Source: Trinickia fusca (GTDB lineage Bacteria; Pseudomonadota; Gammaproteobacteria; Burkholderiales; Burkholderiaceae). From it: a stretch of 64,000 bases of DNA. The notes beneath the pieces were generated by a model that worked only from the letters and a program-made list of their open reading frames with translations, was not told the origin of the DNA and made no database searches. The position numbers and the translations under genes were made by a program. Where the stretch lies: assembly GCF_003628145.1 (NCBI RefSeq), contig NZ_RBZV01000002.1:62001-126000 (forward strand), in the 5' to 3' direction. This document shows, piece by piece, positions 24,987 through 34,701 of this stretch (within the stretch, counting starts at the first letter, position 1; each line of letters starts with the position of its first letter).

Positions 24987-27683
24987 TTAAACGGTCATCG
25001 GGTTGGGTTTGTTCGGGTCGAGGCGATACTTGGCCAGCGCTTCGGCCACGAGCTTACGCTCGATCGTGCCTTCGTCGGCGAGCGCGTTCAGCGCCGCGAC
25101 GGTGACCCAGTAACGGTCGACTTCGAAGAAGTGACGCAGCTTCTCGCGCGTATCCGAACGGCCGAAGCCGTCGGTGCCGAGCACGACGAAGCGTTGCGGC
25201 ACGTAGGCGCGGATCTGATCGGCCAGTGCGCGCACGTAGTCGGTCGAGGCGATGACCGGGCCTTGCGCATCCTTGAGCAGCGTCTCGACGTGCGAGACCT
25301 TGCGCGGCTCGGTCGGATGCAGCAGATTCCAGCGCTCCGCGGCCTGGCCTTCACGCGCGAGCTCGGTGAAGCTCGGCACGCTCCAGATGTCGGCATCGAC
25401 GCCCCAGTCGTTCTTGAGCAGATCGGCGGCAGCGATCACTTCGTTCAGGATCGTGCCGGCGCCCATCAGCTGCACGCGCGGCGCCTTCGACGCGCCATCG
25501 GCCTTCTTGAACGAGTACATCCCCTTGATGATGTGATCGGCCACGTACTCGCCCTGCGGCATCGCCGGGTGCTCGTAGTTCTCGTTCATCACGGTGATGT
25601 AATAGAACACGTCCTCCTGATCCTGCACCATGCGGCGCAGACCGTCCTGCATGATCACGGCGAGTTCGTAGCCGAACGTCGGGTCGTAGCTCAGGCAATT
25701 GGGCACAGATTGCGCCCACAGCAGCGAGTGACCGTCTTCGTGCTGCAGGCCCTCGCCGTTCAGCGTCGTGCGGCCTGCGGTGCCGCCGAGCATGAAGCCG
25801 CGCGAACGCATGTCGCCGGCGGCCCATACCAGATCGCCGATGCGCTGCAGACCGAACATCGAATAGAAGATGTAGAACGGCACCATGATCTCGCCGTGCG
25901 TCGAGTACGACGTCGCCGCCGCAATCCAGTCGCACATGCCGCCCGCTTCGTTGATGCCTTCCTGCAGGATCTGACCCGTCTCCGATTCCCGGTAGAACAT
26001 CAGCTGATCGGAATCCTCGGGCACGTACTTCTGCCCTTCCTGATTCCAGATGCCGATCTGACGGAACAGGCCTTCCATGCCGAACGTACGCGATTCGTCG
26101 GGCACGATCGGCACGACGCGCTTACCCAGCGCCTTGTCCTTGAGCAGGATGTTCAGGATGCGCACGAAAGCCATCGTCGTCGAGATCTCGCGGCCTTCCC
26201 CCGTGCCCTTGAGCAGCGGTTCGAACGCGTCGAGCGCCGGCACGGGCAGCGACTCGGCTTTCTGACGGCGCGCCGGCAGATAGCCGCCGAGCTCCTGGCG
26301 CCGCGCACGCATGTATTCGAGTTCCTTCGAGCCTTCCTCGAACTTGAGGTAAGGCACGTCGACGATGTCCTCATCCGAGATCGGCAGACGGAACTGGTCG
26401 CGGAACTTCTTGAGCTGGTCCACCTGCATCTTCTTTTGCTGGTGGGTGATGTTCATCGCCTGGCCGGCTTCGCCCATGCCGTAGCCCTTGATCGTCTTCG
26501 CGAGGATGACGGTCGGCTGGCCCTTGGCGTTCGTGGCCGCCTGGAATGCCGCGTAAATCTTGTGCGGATCATGGCCGCCGCGGTTCAGGTTCCAGATGTC
26601 GTCGTCGGACCAGTCGGCCACGAGCGCCTTCAACTCGGGCGAGTTGAAGAAATGCTCGCGCACATAGGCGCCCGACTCGGACTTGTACGTCTGATATTCG
26701 CCGTCGACGACTTCCATCATGCGGCGCATCAACGCGCCCGTCTTGTCGCGCGCGAACAGCGCATCCCAGCGGCTGCCCCAGATGACCTTGATGACGTTCC
26801 AGCCTGCGCCGCGGAATTCGGATTCGAGCTCCTGGATGATCTTGCCGTTGCCGCGCACCGGACCGTCCAGGCGCTGCAGGTTGCAGTTGATCACGAACAC
26901 GAGGTTGTCGAGCCGCTCGCGGCCGGCCATGCCGATCGCGCCGAGCGATTCCGGTTCGTCCGTTTCACCGTCGCCCAGGAACGCCCAGACCTTGCGGCCC
27001 GCGGCGTTCACGATGCCGCGCGCTTGCAGATACTTCATGAAGCGCGCCTGATAGATCGCCATGATCGGGCCCAGGCCCATCGAGACGGTCGGGAATTGCC
27101 AGAAGTCCGGCATCAGCCACGGGTGCGGATACGACGAGATGCCCTCGCCGCCCACTTCCTGACGGAAGTTGTCGAGCTGGTTTTCGTTGAGGCGGCCCAG
27201 CAGGAACGCGCGCGAGTAGATGCCCGGCGACGAGTGGCCCTGCACGAACACGAGATCGCCGCCGTGGCTCGGCGACGGAGCGTGCCAGAAATGGTTGAAG
27301 CCGACGTCGTACAGCGTGGCCGCCGACGCGAACGACGCGATGTGGCCGCCGACGTTCGTGTGCTTGCCGGCGCGCAACACCATCGCGATCGCGTTCCAGC
27401 GCGTATACGAGCGGATGCGGTGCTCGATATCCTGGTCGCCGGGGATCTTGGCCTGGTTGGAGACGGGAATCGTGTTGATGTACGGCGTGTTGGCGGAGAA
27501 CGGCAGGTGCTCGCCATGCACGCGTGCGAATTCGATCTGCTTCTCGATCAGGTAGTGAGCACGATCCGGGCCAACAGCGGAAATGACACCCTCGAGTGCC
27601 TCAAGCCATTCGCCGGTTTCCTGAGGATCGTCGTCTTTATCGGCGGCGACATATTTCATGACTTCGTCGGGCACAGCGGACAT
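24987..27683 (-). CDS. aceE: Pyruvate dehydrogenase E1 component (homodimeric type)
   Basis: This 898-residue thiamine-diphosphate enzyme decarboxylates pyruvate and loads the lipoyl groups of E2. The ThDP motif GDGETDEPESLGAIGMAGRERLDNLVFVINCN (about residues 228-260) and the domains of the homodimeric E1 family are clear, with HIASFASAATLYDVGFNHFWHAP upstream and SYDPTFGYELAVIMQDGLRRM later. The ATG at 27683 (MSAVPDEVMKYVAADKD) has AGGAGA upstream. The longer open frame reaching 27884 is rejected as promoter region. It is the first gene of aceE-aceF-lpdA. Confidence 0.97.
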   Translation of the reverse strand: MSAVPDEVMKYVAADKDDDPQETGEWLEALEGVISAVGPDRAHYLIEKQIEFARVHGEHLPFSANTPYINTIPVSNQAKIPGDQDIEHRIRSYTRWNAIAMVLRAGKHTNVGGHIASFASAATLYDVGFNHFWHAPSPSHGGDLVFVQGHSSPGIYSRAFLLGRLNENQLDNFRQEVGGEGISSYPHPWLMPDFWQFPTVSMGLGPIMAIYQARFMKYLQARGIVNAAGRKVWAFLGDGETDEPESLGAIGMAGRERLDNLVFVINCNLQRLDGPVRGNGKIIQELESEFRGAGWNVIKVIWGSRWDALFARDKTGALMRRMMEVVDGEYQTYKSESGAYVREHFFNSPELKALVADWSDDDIWNLNRGGHDPHKIYAAFQAATNAKGQPTVILAKTIKGYGMGEAGQAMNITHQQKKMQVDQLKKFRDQFRLPISDEDIVDVPYLKFEEGSKELEYMRARRQELGGYLPARRQKAESLPVPALDAFEPLLKGTGEGREISTTMAFVRILNILLKDKALGKRVVPIVPDESRTFGMEGLFRQIGIWNQEGQKYVPEDSDQLMFYRESETGQILQEGINEAGGMCDWIAAATSYSTHGEIMVPFYIFYSMFGLQRIGDLVWAAGDMRSRGFMLGGTAGRTTLNGEGLQHEDGHSLLWAQSVPNCLSYDPTFGYELAVIMQDGLRRMVQDQEDVFYYITVMNENYEHPAMPQGEYVADHIIKGMYSFKKADGASKAPRVQLMGAGTILNEVIAAADLLKNDWGVDADIWSVPSFTELAREGQAAERWNLLHPTEPRKVSHVETLLKDAQGPVIASTDYVRALADQIRAYVPQRFVVLGTDGFGRSDTREKLRHFFEVDRYWVTVAALNALADEGTIERKLVAEALAKYRLDPNKPNPMTV

Positions 27684-27957
27684 TCTCGTCTCCTGATTTG
27701 AGGAATGCTGTTTGGAACAGACGACGCAGGCCAGCACCGGCCGCGTGCAGTTGTCGGCGATTGTAAAGAGCCGGATGCCGCCCACGCAATCAATTTTTCG
27801 AATGACGAGATTATTTCTCATAATGCGAAATATTGCTGCGCCGCACCGCAATTCAAATCCGATAGTGCGCGGATATGAGTGCATTGGCGCGGATTGCTGC
27901 GGGTTTGCCCTTGTTTTACGTCAGTTGGCAGCGACACGCTGAGCTACAATTCGACCC

Positions 27958-30474
27958 ATGTTGACCGATCGGCTTTTCGCACGCTCGGCGCGGGCTCCCG
28001 GCTCCCGGGTGGACTCGACGCCGTCACGCTGGCACCACGGACCCTGGTGGTCGAATTCCTATTTGCTGACGCCGCTGCTGTCGATCCTCGTGTTCCTGGT
28101 GGTCATGAGTTTGATCCTCTGGAGCCTCAATCGTCGCGAGCAGCAGCAACAGGAAGACACGCTTTATCGCAACGTTGCGTGGGCTCAGCAACAGATCCGC
28201 CTGTCCATGACGGGCGCGCAGGAACAATTGCAGGCGCTCGCGCGCGACCTCGCAGCAGGTCACGCCGATCAGCACTCGTTCCAGATGTCGACGACCGACA
28301 TCATGCAGGGGCACCCCGAGATCCTCTATGTAAACTGGTTCACGAACCAAAAAGAGGCGCGCTGGCCGAACACGCCCGTGCCGCTCGCGGGGCAGCGCTT
28401 CGCGCGCCTGACCGACGCGCAAATGGACGAAGCGGTGAAGGCCGCGTTCAGCGATGCGCGCAGCACGCGCCGGCAGGTCTACTCGTCGCTGATCTACGAC
28501 GACATCGGCAACGGCTATCTGACGCTGCAGACGCCGATCTACCGCGACCGCGAGTTCCTCGGCTCGATCGCGGCCGTGTTCTCGATCGAAGGCATCCTCA
28601 AGCACGACATCCCGCCCGAGCTGTCGGCCAAGTACAAGATCTCGCTGCTCGACGCGAACAACCGCGAGCTGTCGACGACCTCGACGCGCCCGCGCCTGCC
28701 GCGCGACCTGTTCTATGACCTGCCGCTCGACCCGCCGGGCCAGGGCGTGACGGTGCGCGTCTATGCGTTCCCTCAGATCACGAACTTCACGAACAATACG
28801 CTCGTGTGGCTGGTTGCCGGCCTGTCGTGCTTCGTGCTGTGGAGTTTGTGGAGCCTCTGGAAGCACACGCGCCAGCGCTTCGAGGCGCAGCAGGCGCTGT
28901 ACGCCGAAGCATTCTTCCGGCGCGCGATGGAAAACTCGGTGCTGATCGGCATGCGCGTGCTCGACATGCACGGCCGCATCACGCACGTGAACCCCGCGTT
29001 TTGCCGCATGACGGGCTGGGACGAGAGCGATCTCGTCGGCAAGACGGCGCCGTTCCCGTACTGGCCGCGCGATTCCTACCCGGAGATGCAGCGCCAGCTC
29101 GACATGACGCTGCGCGGCAAGGCGCCCTCCTCGGGCTTCGAGTTGCGCGTACGGCGCAAGGACGGGTCGTTGTTTCACGCGCGGCTGTACGTCTCGCCGC
29201 TGATCGATAGCTCGGGCCGGCAGACGGGCTGGATGTCGTCGATGACCGACATCACCGAACCGAAGCGTGCGCGCGAAGAGCTCGCCGCCGCGCACGAGCG
29301 CTTCACGACCGTGCTCGAGAGCCTCGATGCCGCCGTGTCGGTGCTGGCCGCCGACGAGGCCGAGCTGCTGTTCGCGAACCGCTACTACCGGCACCTGTTC
29401 GGCATTCGTCCCGACGGCCACCTCGAGCTCGCGGGCGGCGGTTTCGACAGTGCCGAGGCGTCGTCGGACTCGATCGACATGGTCGATGCCTACGCGGGCC
29501 TGCCTGCGGCCGCGCTGACCGAAAGCACGGCCGACGCGCAAGAAATTTACGTGCAAAGCATCCAGAAGTGGTTCGAGGTGCGGCGCCAATACATTCAGTG
29601 GGTCGACGGCCACCTCGCGCAGATGCAGATCGCGACCGACATCACGACGCGCAAGCAGGCGCAGGAACTCGCGCGGCAGCAGGAAGAGAAGCTGCACTTC
29701 ACGAGCCGCCTGATGACGATGGGCGAGATGGCCTCGTCGCTGGCCCACGAGCTCAACCAGCCGCTCGCGGCCATCAACAACTACTGCTCGGGCACGGTCG
29801 CGCTCGTCAAGTCGGGCCGGACGACGCCCGATACGCTGCTGCCCGTGCTCGAAAAGACCGCCCAGCAAGCCGTGCGCGCGGGCATGATCATCAAGCGCAT
29901 CCGCGAATTCGTGAAGCGCAGCGAGCCCAAGCGCCAGGCGGCGCGCGTCTCGGACATCGTCGCCGATGCCGTGGGCCTGGCCGAGATCGAAGCGCGCAAG
30001 CGCCGCATCCGCATCCTCACCGAGATCCGCTCGCGCCTGCCCGTCATCTACGTCGATCCGGTGCTGATCGAGCAGGTGCTCGTGAATCTCTTGAAGAACG
30101 CGGCCGAGGCGATGCACGAGGCGCGGCCCAATGCGATCGACCCGGTGATCCGCGTCGTGGTCCGCATCGATGCCGGGTTCGTCTGCATCAGCGTAGTCGA
30201 CCAGGGCCCGGGCGTCGACGAGGCCGCCATCGAACGCCTGTTCGAACCGTTCTACAGCACGAAGTCCGACGGCATGGGCATGGGGCTCAACATTTGCCGT
30301 TCGATCATCGAATCGCATCGCGGTCGTTTGTGGGTCGTCAACAATGTCGACACGAACGGCCAGATCACTGGCGCAACATTTCACTGTAGTCTGCCGCTCG
30401 GCGAACCCGCCGAGCTTGGCCAAGGCGGCGGCACTGAAGCATCGAGACCACAAACTGTCACGGGAGAATTATGA
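27958..30474 (+). CDS. FixL-like membrane sensor histidine kinase
   Basis: This 838-residue hybrid of extracytoplasmic and PAS sensing has two transmembrane segments (about residues 35-57 and 280-300) bracketing a ~220-residue periplasmic domain. A PAS domain (about 320-440, AFFRRAMENSVLIGMRVLDMHGRITHVNPAFCRMTGWDE), a second degenerate PAS, a HisKA domain with phospho-acceptor His597 (LAHELNQPLAAINNY) and a HATPase domain (NLLKNAAEAM, DQGPGVDE, GMGMGLNICRSIIESHRG) follow. The kinase core resembles FixL/DctB. The PAS region lacks an obvious FixL heme histidine. The response regulator start overlaps its stop (ATGA). The signal is unknown. Confidence 0.88.
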   Translation: MLTDRLFARSARAPGSRVDSTPSRWHHGPWWSNSYLLTPLLSILVFLVVMSLILWSLNRREQQQQEDTLYRNVAWAQQQIRLSMTGAQEQLQALARDLAAGHADQHSFQMSTTDIMQGHPEILYVNWFTNQKEARWPNTPVPLAGQRFARLTDAQMDEAVKAAFSDARSTRRQVYSSLIYDDIGNGYLTLQTPIYRDREFLGSIAAVFSIEGILKHDIPPELSAKYKISLLDANNRELSTTSTRPRLPRDLFYDLPLDPPGQGVTVRVYAFPQITNFTNNTLVWLVAGLSCFVLWSLWSLWKHTRQRFEAQQALYAEAFFRRAMENSVLIGMRVLDMHGRITHVNPAFCRMTGWDESDLVGKTAPFPYWPRDSYPEMQRQLDMTLRGKAPSSGFELRVRRKDGSLFHARLYVSPLIDSSGRQTGWMSSMTDITEPKRAREELAAAHERFTTVLESLDAAVSVLAADEAELLFANRYYRHLFGIRPDGHLELAGGGFDSAEASSDSIDMVDAYAGLPAAALTESTADAQEIYVQSIQKWFEVRRQYIQWVDGHLAQMQIATDITTRKQAQELARQQEEKLHFTSRLMTMGEMASSLAHELNQPLAAINNYCSGTVALVKSGRTTPDTLLPVLEKTAQQAVRAGMIIKRIREFVKRSEPKRQAARVSDIVADAVGLAEIEARKRRIRILTEIRSRLPVIYVDPVLIEQVLVNLLKNAAEAMHEARPNAIDPVIRVVVRIDAGFVCISVVDQGPGVDEAAIERLFEPFYSTKSDGMGMGLNICRSIIESHRGRLWVVNNVDTNGQITGATFHCSLPLGEPAELGQGGGTEASRPQTVTGEL

Positions 30475-31130
30475 ATACCCCAGTCACCACTCAGGAAACC
30501 GTCTTTGTCGTCGACGACGACGAGGCCGTACGCGATTCGCTGCGTTGGCTGCTGGAGGCAAACGGCTATCGGGTGCAGTGCTTCTCGAGCGCCGAACAGT
30601 TCCTCGAAGCCTATCAGCCGGCGCAGCATGCAGGCCAGATCGCCTGCCTGATCCTCGACGTGCGGATGTCCGGCATGAGCGGTCTCGAACTGCAGGAGCG
30701 GCTCATCTCCGAGAACGCTTCGCTGCCGATCATCTTCGTGACGGGCCATGGCGACGTGCCGATGGCCGTCTCGACGATGAAAAAAGGCGCGATGGATTTC
30801 ATCGAAAAGCCGTTCGACGAAGCCGAGCTGCGCAAACTCGTCGAGCGCATGCTCGAGAAGGCGCGCAGCGAGAGCAGCACCGTGCTGCAGCAGCGCGCGG
30901 CCGCCGAGCGGCTCGGCAAGCTCACGGCGCGTGAGCACCAGGTGCTCGAGCGCATCATCGCGGGGCGCCTGAACAAGCAGATCGCCGACGATCTGGGCAT
31001 CAGCATCAAGACGGTCGAGGCCCACCGCGCCAACATCATGGAAAAGCTCAACGTCAACACGGTCGCCGACCTGCTGCGCCTCGCGTTGTCGAACAAGCCG
31101 CAGCAAGCGGCCAAGCCTCAGCCGCAGTAA
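30471..31130 (+). CDS. FixJ-like response regulator
   Basis: This 219-residue regulator has a receiver domain (Asp15-Asp17 acidic pocket, phospho-acceptor Asp63 in LILDVRMSGMSG, Lys in FIEKPFDE) and a C-terminal LuxR/FixJ helix-turn-helix (LTAREHQVLERIIAGRLNKQIADDLGISIKTVEAHRANIMEKL). It overlaps the kinase gene by four bases, so the two form an operon and a cognate pair. FixLJ-like pairs are known in Burkholderia, with a role in virulence reported for B. dolosa. Target genes cannot be read from this window. Confidence 0.92.
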   Translation: MNTPVTTQETVFVVDDDEAVRDSLRWLLEANGYRVQCFSSAEQFLEAYQPAQHAGQIACLILDVRMSGMSGLELQERLISENASLPIIFVTGHGDVPMAVSTMKKGAMDFIEKPFDEAELRKLVERMLEKARSESSTVLQQRAAAERLGKLTAREHQVLERIIAGRLNKQIADDLGISIKTVEAHRANIMEKLNVNTVADLLRLALSNKPQQAAKPQPQ

Positions 31131-31304
31131 TACATTAATGCAGTAATGCCGCACCGGCGCGGCCGTGCTTGCTGCCACGGCCGGCCGCCTGTTGCATCGG
31201 GCCCTCACATCGGCCCCTTCCACGAGCGCCTCACGCCTGGTTCGGCTGCTTGTGCCGCGCGCCTGCGCTCCTCCTCGCCAGCGCGTTGGCGTGCGGTGCA
31301 ACGG

Positions 31305-31310
31305 TATAAT
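31305..31310 (+). promoter_or_regulatory. Candidate -10 box upstream of folD
   Basis: A perfect TATAAT lies about 180 nt before folD, followed by a T-run, with no good -35 element. The 359-bp gap from 31131 to 31489 has otherwise no recognisable gene or terminator. Confidence 0.35.
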
Positions 31311-31489
31311 TCCCTTTTTTTGCGCCACGCGCCGTGTGCTCCGTTTGCCACACGCCTGCCGTGACGCCGCGCCACGCCGCTCGCCTGCCTCGTCCAGCAG
31401 CCTGCCTTGCTCGACTGCCGCCTTGCGCGGACAGCGCGGCCGCTACGCCCGATCCGCATTGCAATCCTCTCAATTGTTGACCGACCACC

Positions 31490-32347
31490 ATGACAGCCAA
31501 ACTGATCGACGGCCTCGCCCTTTCCAAGACCCTGCGCGCTGAAGTCGCCACCCGCGCTGCCGCGTTGACCGCACGCGGCCATCAGCCGGGTCTCGCCGTC
31601 GTGCTCGTCGGCGACAATCCGGCGAGCGAAGTCTACGTGCGCAACAAGATCAAGGCGTGCGAGGACAACGGCATCCACTCGTCGTACGACCGCTACCCGG
31701 CCACGCTGTCGGAAGCCGAACTGCTTGCGCGCATCGACGCGTTGAACCGCGACCCGAAAATCCACGGGATCCTCGTTCAGCTGCCGCTGCCGTCGCACAT
31801 CGACAGCCACAAGGTCATCGAAGCCATCGCCCCCGAGAAGGATGTCGACGGCTTTCACGTGGCCAATGCCGGCGCGCTGATGACGGGCAAGCCGCTGTTT
31901 CGCCCGTGCACGCCCTATGGCGTGATGAAGATGTTCGAGGCAAACGGCATCGACCTGCGCGGTGCGAACGCGGTCGTGATCGGCCGCTCGAACATCGTCG
32001 GCAAGCCGATGGCCCTGCTGCTGCTCGAAGCCGGCGCGACCGTCACGATCTGCCACAGCAAGACGCGCGACCTCGCCGCGCATGCGCGCGCGGCCGACGT
32101 CATCGTGGCCGCGACAGGCCGGCGCAACCTCGTGACGGCCGACATGGTCAAACCGGGCGCGGCCGTCATCGACGTCGGCATGAACCGTGACGATGCCGGC
32201 AAGCTGTGCGGCGACGTCGACTTCGCCGGCGTATCCGCCGTGGCCGGCCACATCACGCCGGTGCCGGGCGGCGTCGGCCCGATGACGATCACGATGCTGC
32301 TCGTGAACACGATCGAAGCGGCCGAGCGCAGCGCCGCGCAGGCTTAA
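31490..32347 (+). CDS. folD: Bifunctional methylenetetrahydrofolate dehydrogenase/cyclohydrolase
   Basis: This 285-residue cytoplasmic enzyme interconverts 5,10-methylene-, 5,10-methenyl- and 10-formyl-tetrahydrofolate. Family motifs are intact: [17 protein letters not shown] (catalytic Lys), [31 protein letters not shown], the NADP fold [18 protein letters not shown] and the C-terminal [18 protein letters not shown]. Length is normal. The ATG at 31490 starts [13 protein letters not shown], as in relatives. It is followed after 143 nt by prlC. Confidence 0.97.
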   Translation: MTAKLIDGLALSKTLRAEVATRAAALTARGHQPGLAVVLVGDNPASEVYVRNKIKACEDNGIHSSYDRYPATLSEAELLARIDALNRDPKIHGILVQLPLPSHIDSHKVIEAIAPEKDVDGFHVANAGALMTGKPLFRPCTPYGVMKMFEANGIDLRGANAVVIGRSNIVGKPMALLLLEAGATVTICHSKTRDLAAHARAADVIVAATGRRNLVTADMVKPGAAVIDVGMNRDDAGKLCGDVDFAGVSAVAGHITPVPGGVGPMTITMLLVNTIEAAERSAAQA

Positions 32348-32490
32348 ACGACACGAGGCGCGGTCGATCCTCAGCGCTCCGACTCGGCCGGTTGGTCGGA
32401 GCATCTGGAAAACGGCGTGTGGCGCCCCAATAATGACGGTATGGGGCGCGTGCGCCCATCCTTACAAACACGACAGACAGGAAGCTCCTC

Positions 32491-34593
32491 ATGGCCTCGA
32501 ACACGCCCGCAACGTCCAACCCGCTGCTCGATTTTTCCGGCCTGCCGCGCTTCGGCGAGATTCGTCCCGAACACGTCACGCCCGCGCTCGACGTGCTGCT
32601 CGCCGACGCCAAGACCGCCATCGAACGCGCGACTGAGCCAGCCCTGCCCGCGACCTGGCAGGACGTCGTCGATGCAACCGACCGCGCGACCGAACCGCTG
32701 GCGCGCGCCTGGGGCATCATCGGCCACTTGAACGCGGTGGCCGATACGCCCGAGCTGCGTGCCACCTACGGCGAGAACCTGCCGCGCGTGACCGAATTCT
32801 GGTCGAGCGTCGGCCAAAACCTCGCGCTGTTCGACAAGTACAAGGCGATCGTCGCAAGCCCGGCGTTCGCGGGCCTGTCCACCGAGCGCAAGAAGATTCT
32901 CGCAAACGCGCTGCGCGATTTCCGGCTCTCGGGCGCCGAGCTCCCCGAGGAGAAAAAGCCGCGCTTCACCGAATTGCAAGAACGCCAGGCGGCGCTCGCG
33001 AAGGCCTTCTCCGACCACGTGCTCGACGCGACGAATGCCTACACGTACATCGCGTCGAACCAGACCGAACTCGATGGCCTGCCCGAGGACGTCGTGCAGG
33101 CCGCGCGTGAAGCGGCGCAGGACGCCGGTATCGAAGGCTGGAAGTTCACGCTGCACTTCCCGTCGTATTTCCCCGTCATGCAGTACGCCACGCATCGGCC
33201 GATGCGCGAAGCGATGTATCGGGCCTACGTCACGCGCGCTTCGGAACTGGGCAGCCTCTACGGTGGCGGCCAGGCCGACTGGGACAACACCGCGAACGTC
33301 GCCGAACTCATGAAGCTGCGCGGCGAAGAAGCGCTGATGCTCGGCTATCGCAACTTCGCCGAGGTCTCGCTCGTGCCGAAGATGGCCGACTCGCCCGAGC
33401 AGGTCGTCACGTTCCTGGAAGACCTCGCCAAACGCGCCCGCCCGTATGCCGAAAAGGACTGGCAGGAACTGCGCGACTTTGCGGCAAGCGAGCTCGGCCT
33501 CACGCAACTCGAGCCGTGGGACGTCGCGTACGCGGGCGAGCGCCTGCGTGAGAAGCGCTATGCGTTCTCCGAAACCGAGGTCAAGCAATACTTCCCGGAA
33601 AACGCCGTGCTGGACGGTCTGTTCAAGGTCGCCGAGACGCTGTTCGACGTCACGATTCGCCGCGACGACGCGGCCGTCTGGCATCCGGACGTGCGCTTTT
33701 TCCGCGTCGAGGATCGCGACGGCTCGCTGCGCGCACAGTTCTACCTCGACCTGTACGCACGCGAAGGCAAGCGCGGCGGTGCGTGGATGGACGACGCGCG
33801 CTCGCGCCACAAGACCGGCGACGGCGGTGTCCAAACACCTGTCGCCTATCTGACCTGCAACTTCTCGGCGCCCGTCGGCGGCAAGCCTGCCTGCTTCACG
33901 CACGACGAAGTCATCACGCTGTTCCACGAGTTCGGTCACGGCCTGCATCACATGCTCACGCGTGTGGACGAGCTTGGCGTCTCGGGCATCAACGGCGTGG
34001 AGTGGGATGCAGTCGAACTGCCCTCGCAGTTCATGGAGAACTTCTGCTGGGAGTGGGACGTGCTCACCGACATGTCCTCGCATGTCGACACGAGCGCCAA
34101 ACTGCCGCGCGCCTTGTTCGACAAGATGCTCGCCGCCAAGAACTTCCAGAGCGGCCTGGCGACGCTGCGTCAGATCGTGTTCGCTATGTTCGACATGCGC
34201 CTGCACGTCGACTTCGATCCGGCCGGCGCCCAAAGCGCGAACGACCTCGCACGCGAGATCAACGAGCGTTATCACGTGATCCCGCAAGCAGCGTTCTCGC
34301 GCTGGCCCAACACGTTCAGCCACGTCTTCGCGGGCGGCTATGCGGCCGGCTACTACAGCTACAAGTGGGCCGAAGTGCTGTCGGCCGATGCGTATGCCGC
34401 ATTCGAAGATGCCGCGCGCGAAGCCAACGGCAGCGTGCTCGATGCGGCAACGGGCACGCGCTATCGACGCGAGATCCTCGAAGTCGGCGGCAGCCGGCCC
34501 GCGATGGACTCGTTCAAGGCGTTCCGCGGTCGCGCGCCGACCATCGACGCCCTGCTGCGCCATCACGGCATGAGCAACACGCCGGCACAGTGA
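32491..34593 (+). CDS. prlC: Oligopeptidase A (M3 metallopeptidase)
   Basis: This 700-residue cytoplasmic zinc peptidase degrades short peptides and signal peptides. The zinc motif HEFGH is at residues 479-483 (LFHEFGHGLHHMLTRV), with the downstream Glu ligand in the WDAVELPSQFMENFCWE region. The N-terminal helical part and the C-terminal FAGGYAAGYYSYKWAEVLSADAY block are typical of PrlC/Dcp. Length is normal. It lies downstream of folD and ends at a terminator. Confidence 0.96.
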   Translation: MASNTPATSNPLLDFSGLPRFGEIRPEHVTPALDVLLADAKTAIERATEPALPATWQDVVDATDRATEPLARAWGIIGHLNAVADTPELRATYGENLPRVTEFWSSVGQNLALFDKYKAIVASPAFAGLSTERKKILANALRDFRLSGAELPEEKKPRFTELQERQAALAKAFSDHVLDATNAYTYIASNQTELDGLPEDVVQAAREAAQDAGIEGWKFTLHFPSYFPVMQYATHRPMREAMYRAYVTRASELGSLYGGGQADWDNTANVAELMKLRGEEALMLGYRNFAEVSLVPKMADSPEQVVTFLEDLAKRARPYAEKDWQELRDFAASELGLTQLEPWDVAYAGERLREKRYAFSETEVKQYFPENAVLDGLFKVAETLFDVTIRRDDAAVWHPDVRFFRVEDRDGSLRAQFYLDLYAREGKRGGAWMDDARSRHKTGDGGVQTPVAYLTCNFSAPVGGKPACFTHDEVITLFHEFGHGLHHMLTRVDELGVSGINGVEWDAVELPSQFMENFCWEWDVLTDMSSHVDTSAKLPRALFDKMLAAKNFQSGLATLRQIVFAMFDMRLHVDFDPAGAQSANDLAREINERYHVIPQAAFSRWPNTFSHVFAGGYAAGYYSYKWAEVLSADAYAAFEDAAREANGSVLDAATGTRYRREILEVGGSRPAMDSFKAFRGRAPTIDALLRHHGMSNTPAQ

Positions 34594-34638
34594 AGCGAGC
34601 GAAGTGACGGCTCGGCCGCTGTCGGCTGTCGAAAAAGC

Positions 34639-34673
34639 AAACGGTGCTGTCCCTCACGGGCAGCACCGTTTTG
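34639..34673. terminator. Terminator between prlC and the codA-like gene
   Basis: The stem AAACGGTGCTG / CAGCACCGTTT with an 11-nt loop is followed by TTG, and A-runs occur on the opposite side. It lies between convergent genes and can act for both. Confidence 0.78.
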
Positions 34674-34701
34674 CTTGGTACGACCGGGCAGGTGTTCCCT
34701 A

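Noticed and set aside
24906-27701. 931-codon plus-strand frame opposite aceE
   Set aside because: It mirrors the reading frame of aceE, has no ribosome-binding site or known domain, and is explained by GC-rich codon usage.
28024-30453. 809-codon minus-strand frame opposite the sensor kinase
   Set aside because: The kinase has all expected domains on the plus strand. The opposite frame is a composition artefact.
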